DNA of 13,826 bases from Gammaproteobacteria bacterium (GTDB lineage Bacteria > Pseudomonadota > Gammaproteobacteria > Steroidobacterales > Steroidobacteraceae). A program made the translations under genes and the position numbers. The notes beneath the pieces are model-generated. The model did not search any database, was not told the DNA's origin, and saw nothing but the letters and a program-made list of their open reading frames with translations. Shown here piece by piece: positions 1 through 8,487 of the stretch (the first letter of the stretch is position 1; each line of letters starts with the position of its first letter). The stretch is from positions 8,771 through 22,596 of the forward strand of contig PMMB01000143.1 of assembly GCA_003165495.1 (NCBI GenBank). Direction: 5' to 3'.

Positions 1-1272
<1,272 letters not shown>

Positions 1273-1319
1273 AATCCCGGCCGGTGCGCAATCCATCGCC
1301 TTACACCTAAGGATCATGC

Positions 1320-1946
1320 GTGAATATCCGTGAAATCGTAGGATTGGCGCCGGTGATACCGGTGCTCACCGTCACCGAACTAGAAACTGCTGTGCCGCTC
1401 GCGCGCGCCTTGGTTGCCGGTGGTTTGCGGGTGTTGGAAATCACCTTGCGCACGCCGGTCGCCCTCGCCGCCGTTGAGGCGATGCGCAAAGCGGTTCCCG
1501 ACGCCATCGTCGGCGTCGGTACGCTCACACGCGCGGTGGACTTTGCCGCCGCCGACCGGGTGGGTGCACAGTTCGGCGTGACTCCGGGCCTGACCCCGGA
1601 ACTTGCCGCCGCCTCGCGCGGCGCACGATTTCCCCTGCTGCCGGGTGTCATGACGCCGACCGAATTGATCACGGCGCGCGCCGCGGGTTTCAACGTGCTG
1701 AAGCTGTTTCCCGCGCAACAGGCCGGCGGTTTGGCAATGTTGCAAGCGCTGGGCGCGCCGTTTCCCGATGTCTTGTTTTGCCCGACCGGGGGCATCACGC
1801 GCGCGACGGCGGCGGATTATTTGGCGCTGCCCAATGTGGCGTGCGTGGGTGGCTCGTGGGTGGCGCCCAAGGCGATGCTTGTCGCCGGCGATTGGAGCGG
1901 TATCGAAGCGCTCGCGCGGGACGCGGCGTCCTTGAGAAAACCCTGA
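1320..1946 (+). CDS. eda: KDPG aldolase (2-dehydro-3-deoxy-phosphogluconate aldolase)
   Basis: Cleaves KDPG to pyruvate and glyceraldehyde 3-phosphate; second Entner-Doudoroff enzyme. The 208-residue class I aldolase TIM barrel has the usual family length. Schiff-base Lys128 lies in NVLKLFPA, and the active-site Glu40 and Arg44 lie in LEITLRT (equivalents of E. coli Glu45, Arg49 and Lys133). The phosphate-binding GGI turn follows in CPTGGI. The start is GTG at 1320: AAGGA at 1309-1313 sits 6 nt upstream, whereas the nearby ATG at 1316 is out of frame and meets a stop within a few codons. It lies directly downstream of edd, and a MATE exporter gene follows after 19 nt. Confidence 0.96.
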   Translation: MNIREIVGLAPVIPVLTVTELETAVPLARALVAGGLRVLEITLRTPVALAAVEAMRKAVPDAIVGVGTLTRAVDFAAADRVGAQFGVTPGLTPELAAASRGARFPLLPGVMTPTELITARAAGFNVLKLFPAQQAGGLAMLQALGAPFPDVLFCPTGGITRATAADYLALPNVACVGGSWVAPKAMLVAGDWSGIEALARDAASLRKP

Positions 1947-1965
1947 TCGAAAGGAGGACCGCCCG

Positions 1966-3315
1966 ATGAAGGATTTGACGGACGGTTCGATCGCCAAAAA
2001 CATTCTGCAAATGGCGCTGCCGATCGCGGCGGGCATGTTCTTTCAGACATTGTACTTTCTCATCGATTTGTACTTCGTCGCAGGCTTGGGCGACGCTGCG
2101 CTCGCGGGCGTGGGAGCCGCCGGCAATGTCATGTTCATCGTGTTTGCGCTGACTCAGGTGCTCGGCGTGGGAACGGTGACGCTCATTTCGCATGCCGCCG
2201 GACGCAAGGACCGGACGGATGCCACCGTGGTGTTCAATCAAAGTTTGGTCTTATCTGCGAGCTGCGCGTTGGTCACGCTGGTGCTGGGCTACGCTCTTTC
2301 CCCGCTGTACATGCATGCGCTCGGCTCGGACCGACCCATGGTACTTGCCGGAATCCGCTACTTGCAGTGGTTTCTTCCGAGCCTGGCGCTGCAATTCGCG
2401 CTCGTCGTCATGGGTTCCGCGCTGCGCGGCACCGGAATCGTTCAGCCTACGATGATCGTGCAAGTCGTCACGGTGGTTCTGAACGCGGTATTGGCACCCG
2501 TGCTCATCGCCGGCTGGGGGACGCACTACCCCATGGGCGTGGCCGGCGCGGGGCTTGCGAGTTCGCTGTCCGTCGGCGTCGGCGTGGTGCTGCTGGCCAT
2601 ATATTTTCATCGCTTGGAAAAGTACGTCGCATTCGATTCAGGCGCCTGGCGTCCGCAGCTCGCCACTTGGAGCCGATTACTGCGCGTCGGCCTTCCTGCC
2701 GGCGGTGAATTTGCGCTCATGTTCATTTACATGGCGGTGATCTATTGGATTATCCGTCGATTCGGTCCGGATGCTCAGGCAGGCTTTGGAGTCGGCACGC
2801 GAATCATGCAGAGTATGTTTCTGCCGGCCATGGCGGTGGCCTTTGCCGCCGCGCCGATCGTCGGACAAAACTACGCCGCCGGTAAGTTCTTGCGCGTTCG
2901 CGAGACCTTTACTCTGGCCGTGACGATCGGCACCTGCATCATGGTGGCTTTGACGCTTTTTTGTCAGTGGGGCGCGGCGTGGGTCATTCATGCATTCGCA
3001 GTCCAGCCGGCTGCGTTGGCCGTCGGCACACAATATCTAAAAGTAATTTCGTGGAATTTCGTCGCTACGGGGTTGGTGTTCACCTGCTCGGCGGTATTTC
3101 AAGGATTGGGCAACACGGTACCGGCCGTACTGAGCTCGGCGAGTCGCTTGGCCACCTTCATCGTGCCATCGCTCTGGTTCGCCTCATCGTCTCACTTTCA
3201 GCTGGTGCAGCTCTGGTACGTATCGGTCGCGAGCATCACGCTGCAGGCTGCCTTGAGTCTTTGGCTGGTGCGCAGAGAATTTCGCCGACGCTTGCCGGTC
3301 GCCGTGGCAACTTAA
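1966..3315 (+). CDS. MATE-family multidrug/toxin efflux transporter
   Basis: A 449-residue inner-membrane exporter of the MATE (MOP superfamily) type, expected to exchange a cationic or other small-molecule substrate against H+ or Na+. It is built of two related six-helix halves. The first begins near residue 10 (ALPIAAGMFFQTLYFLIDLYF), the second near residue 230 (RVGLPAGGEFALMFIYMAVI), and each carries a MATE-like VGQNYAAG or HAAGRK loop. Length and about 12 hydrophobic segments fit the family. The start is well supported by AAGGAGG at 1951-1957, 8 nt before the ATG. It follows eda by 19 nt and precedes a small membrane-protein gene by 2 nt, so it is likely part of the same transcript. The substrate cannot be read from sequence; a link to sugar-acid metabolism is only suggested by position. 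Confidence 0.9.
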   Translation: MKDLTDGSIAKNILQMALPIAAGMFFQTLYFLIDLYFVAGLGDAALAGVGAAGNVMFIVFALTQVLGVGTVTLISHAAGRKDRTDATVVFNQSLVLSASCALVTLVLGYALSPLYMHALGSDRPMVLAGIRYLQWFLPSLALQFALVVMGSALRGTGIVQPTMIVQVVTVVLNAVLAPVLIAGWGTHYPMGVAGAGLASSLSVGVGVVLLAIYFHRLEKYVAFDSGAWRPQLATWSRLLRVGLPAGGEFALMFIYMAVIYWIIRRFGPDAQAGFGVGTRIMQSMFLPAMAVAFAAAPIVGQNYAAGKFLRVRETFTLAVTIGTCIMVALTLFCQWGAAWVIHAFAVQPAALAVGTQYLKVISWNFVATGLVFTCSAVFQGLGNTVPAVLSSASRLATFIVPSLWFASSSHFQLVQLWYVSVASITLQAALSLWLVRREFRRRLPVAVAT

Positions 3316-3317
3316 CT

Positions 3318-3569
3318 ATGACCCTCAAGACCTTCGTCGAATTATCCGGATGGACGGCAGCCTTGCTGATTCTTGGCAGCTATAGCCTGCTGTCGTTCGG
3401 CAAGATTCAGGCGCGCTCGGCGCTGTACCAATGGATGAACATTGTCGGTGCCTTGGGTTTCATCATCAATTGCACCTGGAACGGTGCGTGGCCGTCGGTT
3501 GCTCTCAACGCGGTGTGGATGGGGATCGCCCTTTACGCGCTGCGGCGCAATCGCCGACTCAATGCCTAA
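3318..3569 (+). CDS. CBU_0592-like small membrane protein
   Basis: An 83-residue protein with three predicted hydrophobic segments (about residues 8-26, 36-54 and 58-75) ending in a basic tail (RRNRRLNA). The pattern LILGSYSLLSFGKIQARSAL, then YQWMNIVGALGF, then PSVALNAVWMGIALYAL matches the CBU_0592-like domain found alone or as a tail on other membrane proteins. Its function is unknown to me. The ATG at 3318 lies 2 nt after the MATE stop codon, consistent with translational coupling; a longer reading of the same frame back to 2961 only runs inside the MATE gene. Its TAA overlaps the convergent hisIE stop codon (shared bases 3566-3569). Confidence 0.8.
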   Translation: MTLKTFVELSGWTAALLILGSYSLLSFGKIQARSALYQWMNIVGALGFIINCTWNGAWPSVALNAVWMGIALYALRRNRRLNA

Positions 3570-4222
3570 CCCGCGCCGGCACGAATATCGGCGTGACGCG
3601 TTTCGAGTTCAACGACGACCTGTGACAACGACAGACCCTTGACCTTGAGCAGCAACAGCGTGTGATACAAGAGGTCCGCCGCTTCGCCGATGATCTCCTG
3701 GTCGGATTGCGCGACGGCGGCCAGCGCCAGCTCCAATCCTTCCTCGCCGACTTTTTGCGCGATCCGCCGCGTGCCCTCGCCTAAGAGCTTGGCGGTATAG
3801 CTGCCGGGCGGACGCGTGGCGATCCGCTGAGTGATGACTTGTTCGAGTTGGCCCAAGAACGCAACCTGCTGCGCGGCCGATTGGGGCGGATTCTCGCCCC
3901 AACAGGTCGGCGTGCCCTTATGACAGGCGGGGCCCGTGGATTCGGCCAATATCAACAAAGTGTCGCCGTCGCAATCGGCGGCGATCTGCTTAAGCTTGAG
4001 GAAGTGGCCGGAGGTCTCGCCTTTGGTCCATAGACGGCCTTTGCTGCGGCTCAGAAAGGTGACGCGGCCGCTCGCCTGCGTTGCGGCGAGCGCCTCCCGA
4101 TTCATATATCCCAGCATGAGCACCGCGCCGCTGCCGGCGTCTTGAACGATGGCCGGCAACAGGCCGCCGCCCTTGTCCCAGTCGAGTTTCTCCAAAGGCC
4201 CAAGCTCCTGCGTTTTGGTCAC
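3566..4222 (-). CDS. hisI: Bifunctional phosphoribosyl-AMP cyclohydrolase / phosphoribosyl-ATP pyrophosphatase
   Basis: HisIE fusion that performs steps 2 and 3 of histidine synthesis: hydrolysis of PR-ATP to PR-AMP, then ring opening to ProFAR. It has 218 residues (E. coli about 203). Residues 1-115 form the HisI domain with LGYMNREAL, SRSKGRLWTKGETSGH, the metal-binding DCDGD (83-87) and the CHKG and TCW cysteines (100-108). Residues about 120-210 form the HisE all-helical domain with KVGEEGLE (157-164) and E180-AADLLYH. The start is GTG at 4222, which overlaps the hisF stop as GTGA; GAGGT (4233-4229) lies 6 nt upstream. The frame stays open to 4756, but that extension lies inside hisF and shows no homology. 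It is the last gene of the operon, and its stop overlaps the convergent membrane-protein gene. Confidence 0.96.
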   Translation of the reverse strand: MTKTQELGPLEKLDWDKGGGLLPAIVQDAGSGAVLMLGYMNREALAATQASGRVTFLSRSKGRLWTKGETSGHFLKLKQIAADCDGDTLLILAESTGPACHKGTPTCWGENPPQSAAQQVAFLGQLEQVITQRIATRPPGSYTAKLLGEGTRRIAQKVGEEGLELALAAVAQSDQEIIGEAADLLYHTLLLLKVKGLSLSQVVVELETRHADIRAGAG

Positions 4223-4986
4223 GGTCGTACCTCGATGCCTGCGCGGCGGAGCTGGCGCTTCAAGTTGGGAATCGAAATTTCGCCGGAATGAAACACGCTT
4301 GCGGCGAGTGCCGCATCCACCTGGGCCGCTTGGAAAACTTCCGCAAAATGTTCCGCTGCACCTGCGCCGCCCGAGGCGACCAGCGGTACGCGGCATACCT
4401 CGCGAATTGCGCGCAGTTGCGCGATGTCGAAGCCCTGGCGCACGCCGTCGTTCGACATGCAATTGAGCACGATCTCGCCGGCCCCGCGACGTTGCGCTTC
4501 GATGACCCAGTCGATGGTGCTGCGTGAGGTATCGCGGCTGCGCTCGATGTCGCCGGTGTATTGTTGCACCCGATAGCCATGATCGAATGTCTGGCTGTCC
4601 ACGCCCACCACCACGCATTGAGCGCCGAAGCGCTGGCTCAAGGCGTCGATCAATTCTGGACGCTCCAGCGCCGGTGAATTGACGGAGATTTTCTCGGCGC
4701 CGGATGCCAGAACCTCTTCCGCCTGCGCCACGGAGCGAATTCCCCCGGCCACGCAAAACGGGATATCGAGGGTGCGCGCCACTCGCGTGACCCAGGAGCG
4801 ATCGACCGAACGACCCTCGGGACTCGCGGAAATATCGTAGAACACCAGTTCATCCGCGCCCTCATCGCGATAACGGGCCGCGAGTTCCAGAATGTCGCCG
4901 ACGACTCGATGATCGCGAAAACGCACGCCCTTGACGACACGTCCGTCGCGAACATCCAGGCAGGGGATTATGCGTTTGGCAAGAAT
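4219..4986 (-). CDS. hisF: Imidazole glycerol phosphate synthase cyclase subunit (apparent ATT start)
   Basis: Cyclase subunit of the HisF-HisH complex. It uses ammonia passed through the barrel from HisH to convert PRFAR to imidazole glycerol phosphate and AICAR. It is a (beta/alpha)8 barrel of 255 residues (E. coli 258). Counting from the ATT codon at 4986, the N-terminus reads xLAKRIIPCLDVRDGRVVKG. That puts the catalytic Asp at residue 11 (CLD), exactly as in other HisF proteins; the second catalytic Asp is in VVVGVDSQTFD. No ATG, GTG or TTG exists at a usable place: the nearest in-frame ATG upstream (5112) would add 42 residues read from inside hisA, and the first GTG downstream (the Val of KGVRF) would delete Asp11. 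GAGGA at 5000-4996 lies 9 nt before the ATT. The gene overlaps hisA by 19 nt and hisIE by 4. Identity is certain; the start codon is inferred. Confidence 0.93.
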   Translation of the reverse strand: MLAKRIIPCLDVRDGRVVKGVRFRDHRVVGDILELAARYRDEGADELVFYDISASPEGRSVDRSWVTRVARTLDIPFCVAGGIRSVAQAEEVLASGAEKISVNSPALERPELIDALSQRFGAQCVVVGVDSQTFDHGYRVQQYTGDIERSRDTSRSTIDWVIEAQRRGAGEIVLNCMSNDGVRQGFDIAQLRAIREVCRVPLVASGGAGAAEHFAEVFQAAQVDAALAASVFHSGEISIPNLKRQLRRAGIEVRP

Positions 4987-5708
4987 GGCTGCAAGTCCTC
5001 GACCGAAATGAGTTCTTCGAGCAGTGCCTTGCCGCTGATGGCTGCGGTCGCTCCCGCAGCGGCCAGAGCGTGCAGATCGCGCGCATCGCGAATGCCGCCG
5101 GAGGCCTGCCATTGGATTTGCGGATGGCGTTGCGCGGCTTCGCGATACAGCGCGATATTCGGTCCGGTCAATGCGCCATCGCGGTCCACATCCGTGCACA
5201 ACACGTGCTTGAGCTGCGAGTCGGTGAAATTTGCTACCGCGCTCCACAGAGACAGTTCGGATTGCCGCTGCCATCCATGGGTTGCGACTCGCGGCATGCC
5301 GCTGCGGTCCAGCCGCACGTCGAAGGCCAGCGCCATGCGCTCCGGGCCGAAGTGTTCGAGCCAGTTTCGTACCTCTTCTACGTGAGTCACTGCCGCGCTG
5401 CCGATCACCACACGTGCGACGCCCAGATCCAGCATCTGCGTAACCGCGGCGGTATTTCGCAAACCGCCGCCCACCTGCAACTTGACGGCCGTCTGCGCGG
5501 CCAGCTGCACGACGATGGAGCGGTTGCCGAGGCTGCCATCCTTGGCACCGTCAAGATCGACCACATGCAGCCAATCCGCTCCCAAATCGCGATAATTCGC
5601 GAGTAGGGCCATAGGGTCCGCTGCGTAGCGCGTCTCGTTGGCGAAGTCGCCGTGCAGCAGGCGCACGCAGTGTCCGGCCTTCAAATCGATGGCGGGAATG
5701 AGGCGCAT
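4968..5708 (-). CDS. hisA: ProFAR isomerase (1-(5-phosphoribosyl)-5-[(5-phosphoribosylamino)methylideneamino]imidazole-4-carboxamide isomerase)
   Basis: Amadori isomerisation of ProFAR to PRFAR, the substrate of HisF-HisH. A (beta/alpha)8 barrel of 246 residues (E. coli 245) and homologue of HisF. It opens MRLIPAIDLKAGHCVRL with catalytic Asp8. The second acid Asp130 is in LAFDVRLD, and phosphate-binding glycine turns appear in VGGGLR and ASGGIR. The ATG at 5708 gives the conserved N-terminus 40 nt after hisH; an in-frame ATG at 5732 would add eight residues (MRNHVRHN) and lies 16 nt after hisH. Neither has a strong Shine-Dalgarno. The 3' end carries the hisF ribosome binding site. Confidence 0.96.
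   Translation of the reverse strand: MRLIPAIDLKAGHCVRLLHGDFANETRYAADPMALLANYRDLGADWLHVVDLDGAKDGSLGNRSIVVQLAAQTAVKLQVGGGLRNTAAVTQMLDLGVARVVIGSAAVTHVEEVRNWLEHFGPERMALAFDVRLDRSGMPRVATHGWQRQSELSLWSAVANFTDSQLKHVLCTDVDRDGALTGPNIALYREAAQRHPQIQWQASGGIRDARDLHALAAAGATAAISGKALLEELISVEDLQPFLPNA
4984..5000 (-). promoter_or_regulatory. hisF translation start: GAGGA Shine-Dalgarno plus ATT start codon
   Basis: On the minus strand GAGGA (5000-4996), 9 nt spacer, then ATT (4986-4984), encoding the residue that is Met1 in other HisF proteins. The site lies within the last codons of hisA, whose stop is at 4970-4968. From established knowledge, AUU starts occur in E. coli infC and pcnB and are discriminated against by IF3, so hisF yield would be expected to depend on ribosomes terminating on hisA. 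An assembly error in the single base cannot be excluded. Confidence 0.65.
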
Positions 5709-5748
5709 GTTATGGCGGACGTGGTTGCGCATGGCTGGCGACGCGGCG

Positions 5749-6351
5749 TCAATTGATCGCCAAAAAGTTTTTGAGCAGGCGTGCGCCGACGGCGGCGGAG
5801 CGCTCGGGGTGGAATTGCGCACCGTAGAAATTGCGCCACTGCACACAGGAGCTGAAGGGCGCGCCGTAGCCGGTGCTCGCGACCGTCGCGGCACTGACCT
5901 CGAGCGCGTAACTGTGCACGAAGTACGCGTAGTCGCCATCGGCAAGACCCGCCAGCAGCGCGCAGGGACGCCGTATATCGAGGGTATTCCAGCCCATGTG
6001 CGGTACCGGTCGATCCTTGGACGGCGCGATACGCGCGGCGCGGCCGGGAATGATTCCGAGGCAGCGGGCATCGCCTTCCTGCGATGCTTCGTACAATAGT
6101 TGCATCCCCAAACAAATGCCCAGCACCGGCTGCTGCAGGGTAGGAATCAAGTTATCCAGGCGGCTCGATCGCAGCCGCGACATGGCATCCGCGGCGGCGC
6201 CCACTCCGGGTAGAATGACGTGGCTTGCCGCGCGAATCTCAGCTGCGTCCGCAGACACGGCCGAGGCGACTTCAAGCCGCTGCAAGGCGAACTGCAGCGA
6301 GGCGATGTTCGCGCCGCCGCTGGCGACGATCACGATTTGCCGCTCGCTCAC
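5749..6351 (-). CDS. hisH: Imidazole glycerol phosphate synthase glutamine amidotransferase subunit
   Basis: Class I glutamine amidotransferase that hydrolyses glutamine and feeds ammonia to HisF. It has 200 residues, the usual length. The catalytic triad is visible: nucleophile Cys80 in GICLGMQ, and His181 with Glu183 in QFHPE. ILPGVGA and the VPHMGWN motif typical of HisH are present. The start is GTG at 6351, overlapping the hisB stop as GTGA, with AAGGG a few bases upstream. It ends 40 nt before the hisA ATG. Confidence 0.96.
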   Translation of the reverse strand: MSERQIVIVASGGANIASLQFALQRLEVASAVSADAAEIRAASHVILPGVGAAADAMSRLRSSRLDNLIPTLQQPVLGICLGMQLLYEASQEGDARCLGIIPGRAARIAPSKDRPVPHMGWNTLDIRRPCALLAGLADGDYAYFVHSYALEVSAATVASTGYGAPFSSCVQWRNFYGAQFHPERSAAVGARLLKNFLAIN

Positions 6352-7424
6352 AAGGTGCCCTTGGTGCTCGGCAAGTCGCGGCCTTCAAGCCGAATAGCCT
6401 GACGCAGGCTCCTGCCTAAGCCCTTGAAGCAAGACTCGATCATGTGATGAGAATTTTCGCCGCGCACGCTGATGTGCAGCGCCGCCCCCAGAGATTCCGC
6501 GAGCGAGCGGAAGAAATGCGGGACCAGCTCGGTCGGCAATTCGCCGACCCGTTCGCGATTGAAGCGTCCTTCCCATACGAAGAACGGCCGGCCCGAGATG
6601 TCGAGCGCAACCTGAGCCTCGGCCTCGTCCATGGCCAGCAAAAACCCGTAGCGTGCGATACCGCGCTTGTCGCCCAGCGCCTCGCGCAGAGCGGCTCCCA
6701 GAGCCAAAGCGCAATCCTCGATCGTATGATGCTCATCGATGTGCAGATCGCCGGTGCAGCGCAGGTCGAGTGCGAAGCCGCCATGCTTCGCGATCTGTTC
6801 GAGCATGTGATCGAAGAACCCCAAGCCGGTGACGATCGAGCTCGGGCCATCGCGCGACAAATCGAGGTCGATATGGATGTCCGTTTCCTTTGTTTTGCGA
6901 TGCACGTGCGCACGCCTCGCCTGCTCGATAATGCGTCGGGTGATGGCCGGCCAAGTCTCGTGCGCATCGCCGTGCAAGCATATCCGCAAACCCTGAAGCC
7001 CCAAATTCGCCGCGAATTCCATATCCGTGTCGCGATCGCCGATCACGTAGCTGCGCGTCTTGTCGATTGTCTGGGCCGCGAGGAATTCTTGCACCATGCC
7101 GATCCTGGGTTTGCGGCAAGCACAGTCCTCGCGCTTGAAGTGCGGACAGATGCAGACCGCTTCGAACTCGATTCCCTGCGAAGTGAATAGATCCAAGATG
7201 AATCGATGAGCGCGCTCGAAGCGGTCCTGCGGAAAACTTGGGGACCCGAGTCCGTCCTGATTGGTGATCATGACAAATGCGAAGCCCGCCGCTTTAAGGT
7301 CGAGCAACGCCGGCACGACTCCGGGCATGAGGCGAACTTTCTCCAGACTATCTATTTGTTCGTCCGGCGTCTCTTCGTTCAATGTGCCGTCGCGATCCAG
7401 GAACAGTATTCGCCGGCCGCTCAT
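6348..7424 (-). CDS. hisB: Bifunctional histidinol-phosphatase / imidazoleglycerol-phosphate dehydratase
   Basis: Catalyses two steps: dehydration of imidazole glycerol phosphate and, after HisC, dephosphorylation of histidinol phosphate. It has 358 residues (E. coli 355). The N-terminal HAD phosphatase (about 1-165) has DRDGT with nucleophile Asp10 and acid/base Asp12, VIGDRDTD (127-134) and the zinc loop Cys93, His95, Cys101, Cys103. The C-terminal dehydratase (about 178-358) has the metal-binding HHTIED (232-237), FFDHML and HHMIE (326-330). The two-domain fusion is typical of Gammaproteobacteria. The ATG is 1 nt after the hisC stop with only a weak Shine-Dalgarno, suggesting coupling. Confidence 0.97.
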   Translation of the reverse strand: MSGRRILFLDRDGTLNEETPDEQIDSLEKVRLMPGVVPALLDLKAAGFAFVMITNQDGLGSPSFPQDRFERAHRFILDLFTSQGIEFEAVCICPHFKREDCACRKPRIGMVQEFLAAQTIDKTRSYVIGDRDTDMEFAANLGLQGLRICLHGDAHETWPAITRRIIEQARRAHVHRKTKETDIHIDLDLSRDGPSSIVTGLGFFDHMLEQIAKHGGFALDLRCTGDLHIDEHHTIEDCALALGAALREALGDKRGIARYGFLLAMDEAEAQVALDISGRPFFVWEGRFNRERVGELPTELVPHFFRSLAESLGAALHISVRGENSHHMIESCFKGLGRSLRQAIRLEGRDLPSTKGTL

Positions 7425-7425
7425 G

Positions 7426-8487
7426 TCAAGTCAGTCCCACACAGTGAAGCAACGCATCGTTCTGCGCGCGGGTTCCCACCGAGACGCGCAGCGAACGCGG
7501 CAATGAGGGGTGAGCGCGCAAGTCGCGGACGATCAAGCCGCCGGCCATGCTGTTGCGCATGAAGTGATCGGCGTCGCGACAATCGATGAGCAGGAAGTTG
7601 GCGTCACTCGGCCAAACCCTGTCCACCAAGGGTGAAGCCGCGAGGCCTCGGGCCAAGTACTCGCGCTCCGCCAGCAAGCCTTCGAGCCGGGCAAGCCCTA
7701 AGGCGAGTTCGTCGGGGCTCAAGGCTCGCAAGGCCGCCTCCACCGCCGGCTGCGCCAATGAATAGGGCGGAACGACCCGCTTCGCCAACTCAATGAGCCC
7801 AGGGGCAGCCAACAGGGCGCCGATCCTGGCGCCGGCCAAGGCGTGCGCTTTGGACAGCGTGCGCAAAATCGCCAGCGTCGAAAAGCGGTTCAGCCAGCGA
7901 GTGAGGCTCGAGGAACGCGACCACTCGATATAGGCCTCATCGATCACGACTATGGCCTTGCCGTCGAGGGTCTTGCAGATCTCTTCGATGGCCGTGACGT
8001 CGAGCAGATTTGCCGTGGGATTGTTCGGCGAGCACAGATACACGAGCTTGATATTCGGCTGCCAGGCGGCCAGAAGACGCTCAGGGTCGAGGGCCCAGCC
8101 TTGCGCGTGGTCGAGCGGAATCTCAACGACGCCGGCGCCCTGGATGCGCGCCGCAACTTGGTACATGCCGAAAGTCGGTGTGCATTGCAGAATGGCATCG
8201 GTGCCGGCGCGCAAATAGATGCGCGACAACACGTCGATGGCTTCATCACCGCCGCGCGTCGCGAGCACGCTCGAGGTCGGTACGCCGTAGAGCGCCGCCA
8301 ACCGTTCGATCAGGGCCTCCGGCTGCGGTTCGGGATAACGATTGAGACCCGCCGTGGTGGTGTCGCCCGCGGGACGCCAAGGCACTTCATTGGCGTGCAG
8401 ACGCGTCAGCGACGGCAGCCAAGCCGCGTGCGCATAAGCTTTGAGCGTGACGATCTCGGGGCGCGCCAGGGAAACGACCGCATTCAT
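7426..8487 (-). CDS. hisC: Histidinol-phosphate aminotransferase
   Basis: PLP enzyme that transaminates imidazole acetol phosphate with glutamate to give histidinol phosphate. It has 353 residues, fold type I class I/II aminotransferase. Visible landmarks are LHANEVPW and LNRYPEPQP in the substrate region, SPNNPT (153-158), the PLP-nitrogen partner Asp183 in VIDEAY, Lys213 (Schiff base) in TLSKAHALAG, and Arg in GARIG. The ATG overlaps the hisD stop as ATGA; an AGGAAG-type ribosome binding site lies within the end of hisD. It is followed by hisB after one base. Confidence 0.96.
   Translation of the reverse strand: MNAVVSLARPEIVTLKAYAHAAWLPSLTRLHANEVPWRPAGDTTTAGLNRYPEPQPEALIERLAALYGVPTSSVLATRGGDEAIDVLSRIYLRAGTDAILQCTPTFGMYQVAARIQGAGVVEIPLDHAQGWALDPERLLAAWQPNIKLVYLCSPNNPTANLLDVTAIEEICKTLDGKAIVVIDEAYIEWSRSSSLTRWLNRFSTLAILRTLSKAHALAGARIGALLAAPGLIELAKRVVPPYSLAQPAVEAALRALSPDELALGLARLEGLLAEREYLARGLAASPLVDRVWPSDANFLLIDCRDADHFMRNSMAGGLIVRDLRAHPSLPRSLRVSVGTRAQNDALLHCVGLT

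Noticed and set aside
1273..1319. Possible promoter or terminator between edd and eda
   Set aside because: Only a ribosome binding site for eda is evident; no hairpin with T run and no good -35/-10 pair.
4223..4756. Open-frame extension upstream of hisIE
   Set aside because: It lies inside hisF in another frame; GTG at 4222 has a good Shine-Dalgarno and the expected N-terminus.
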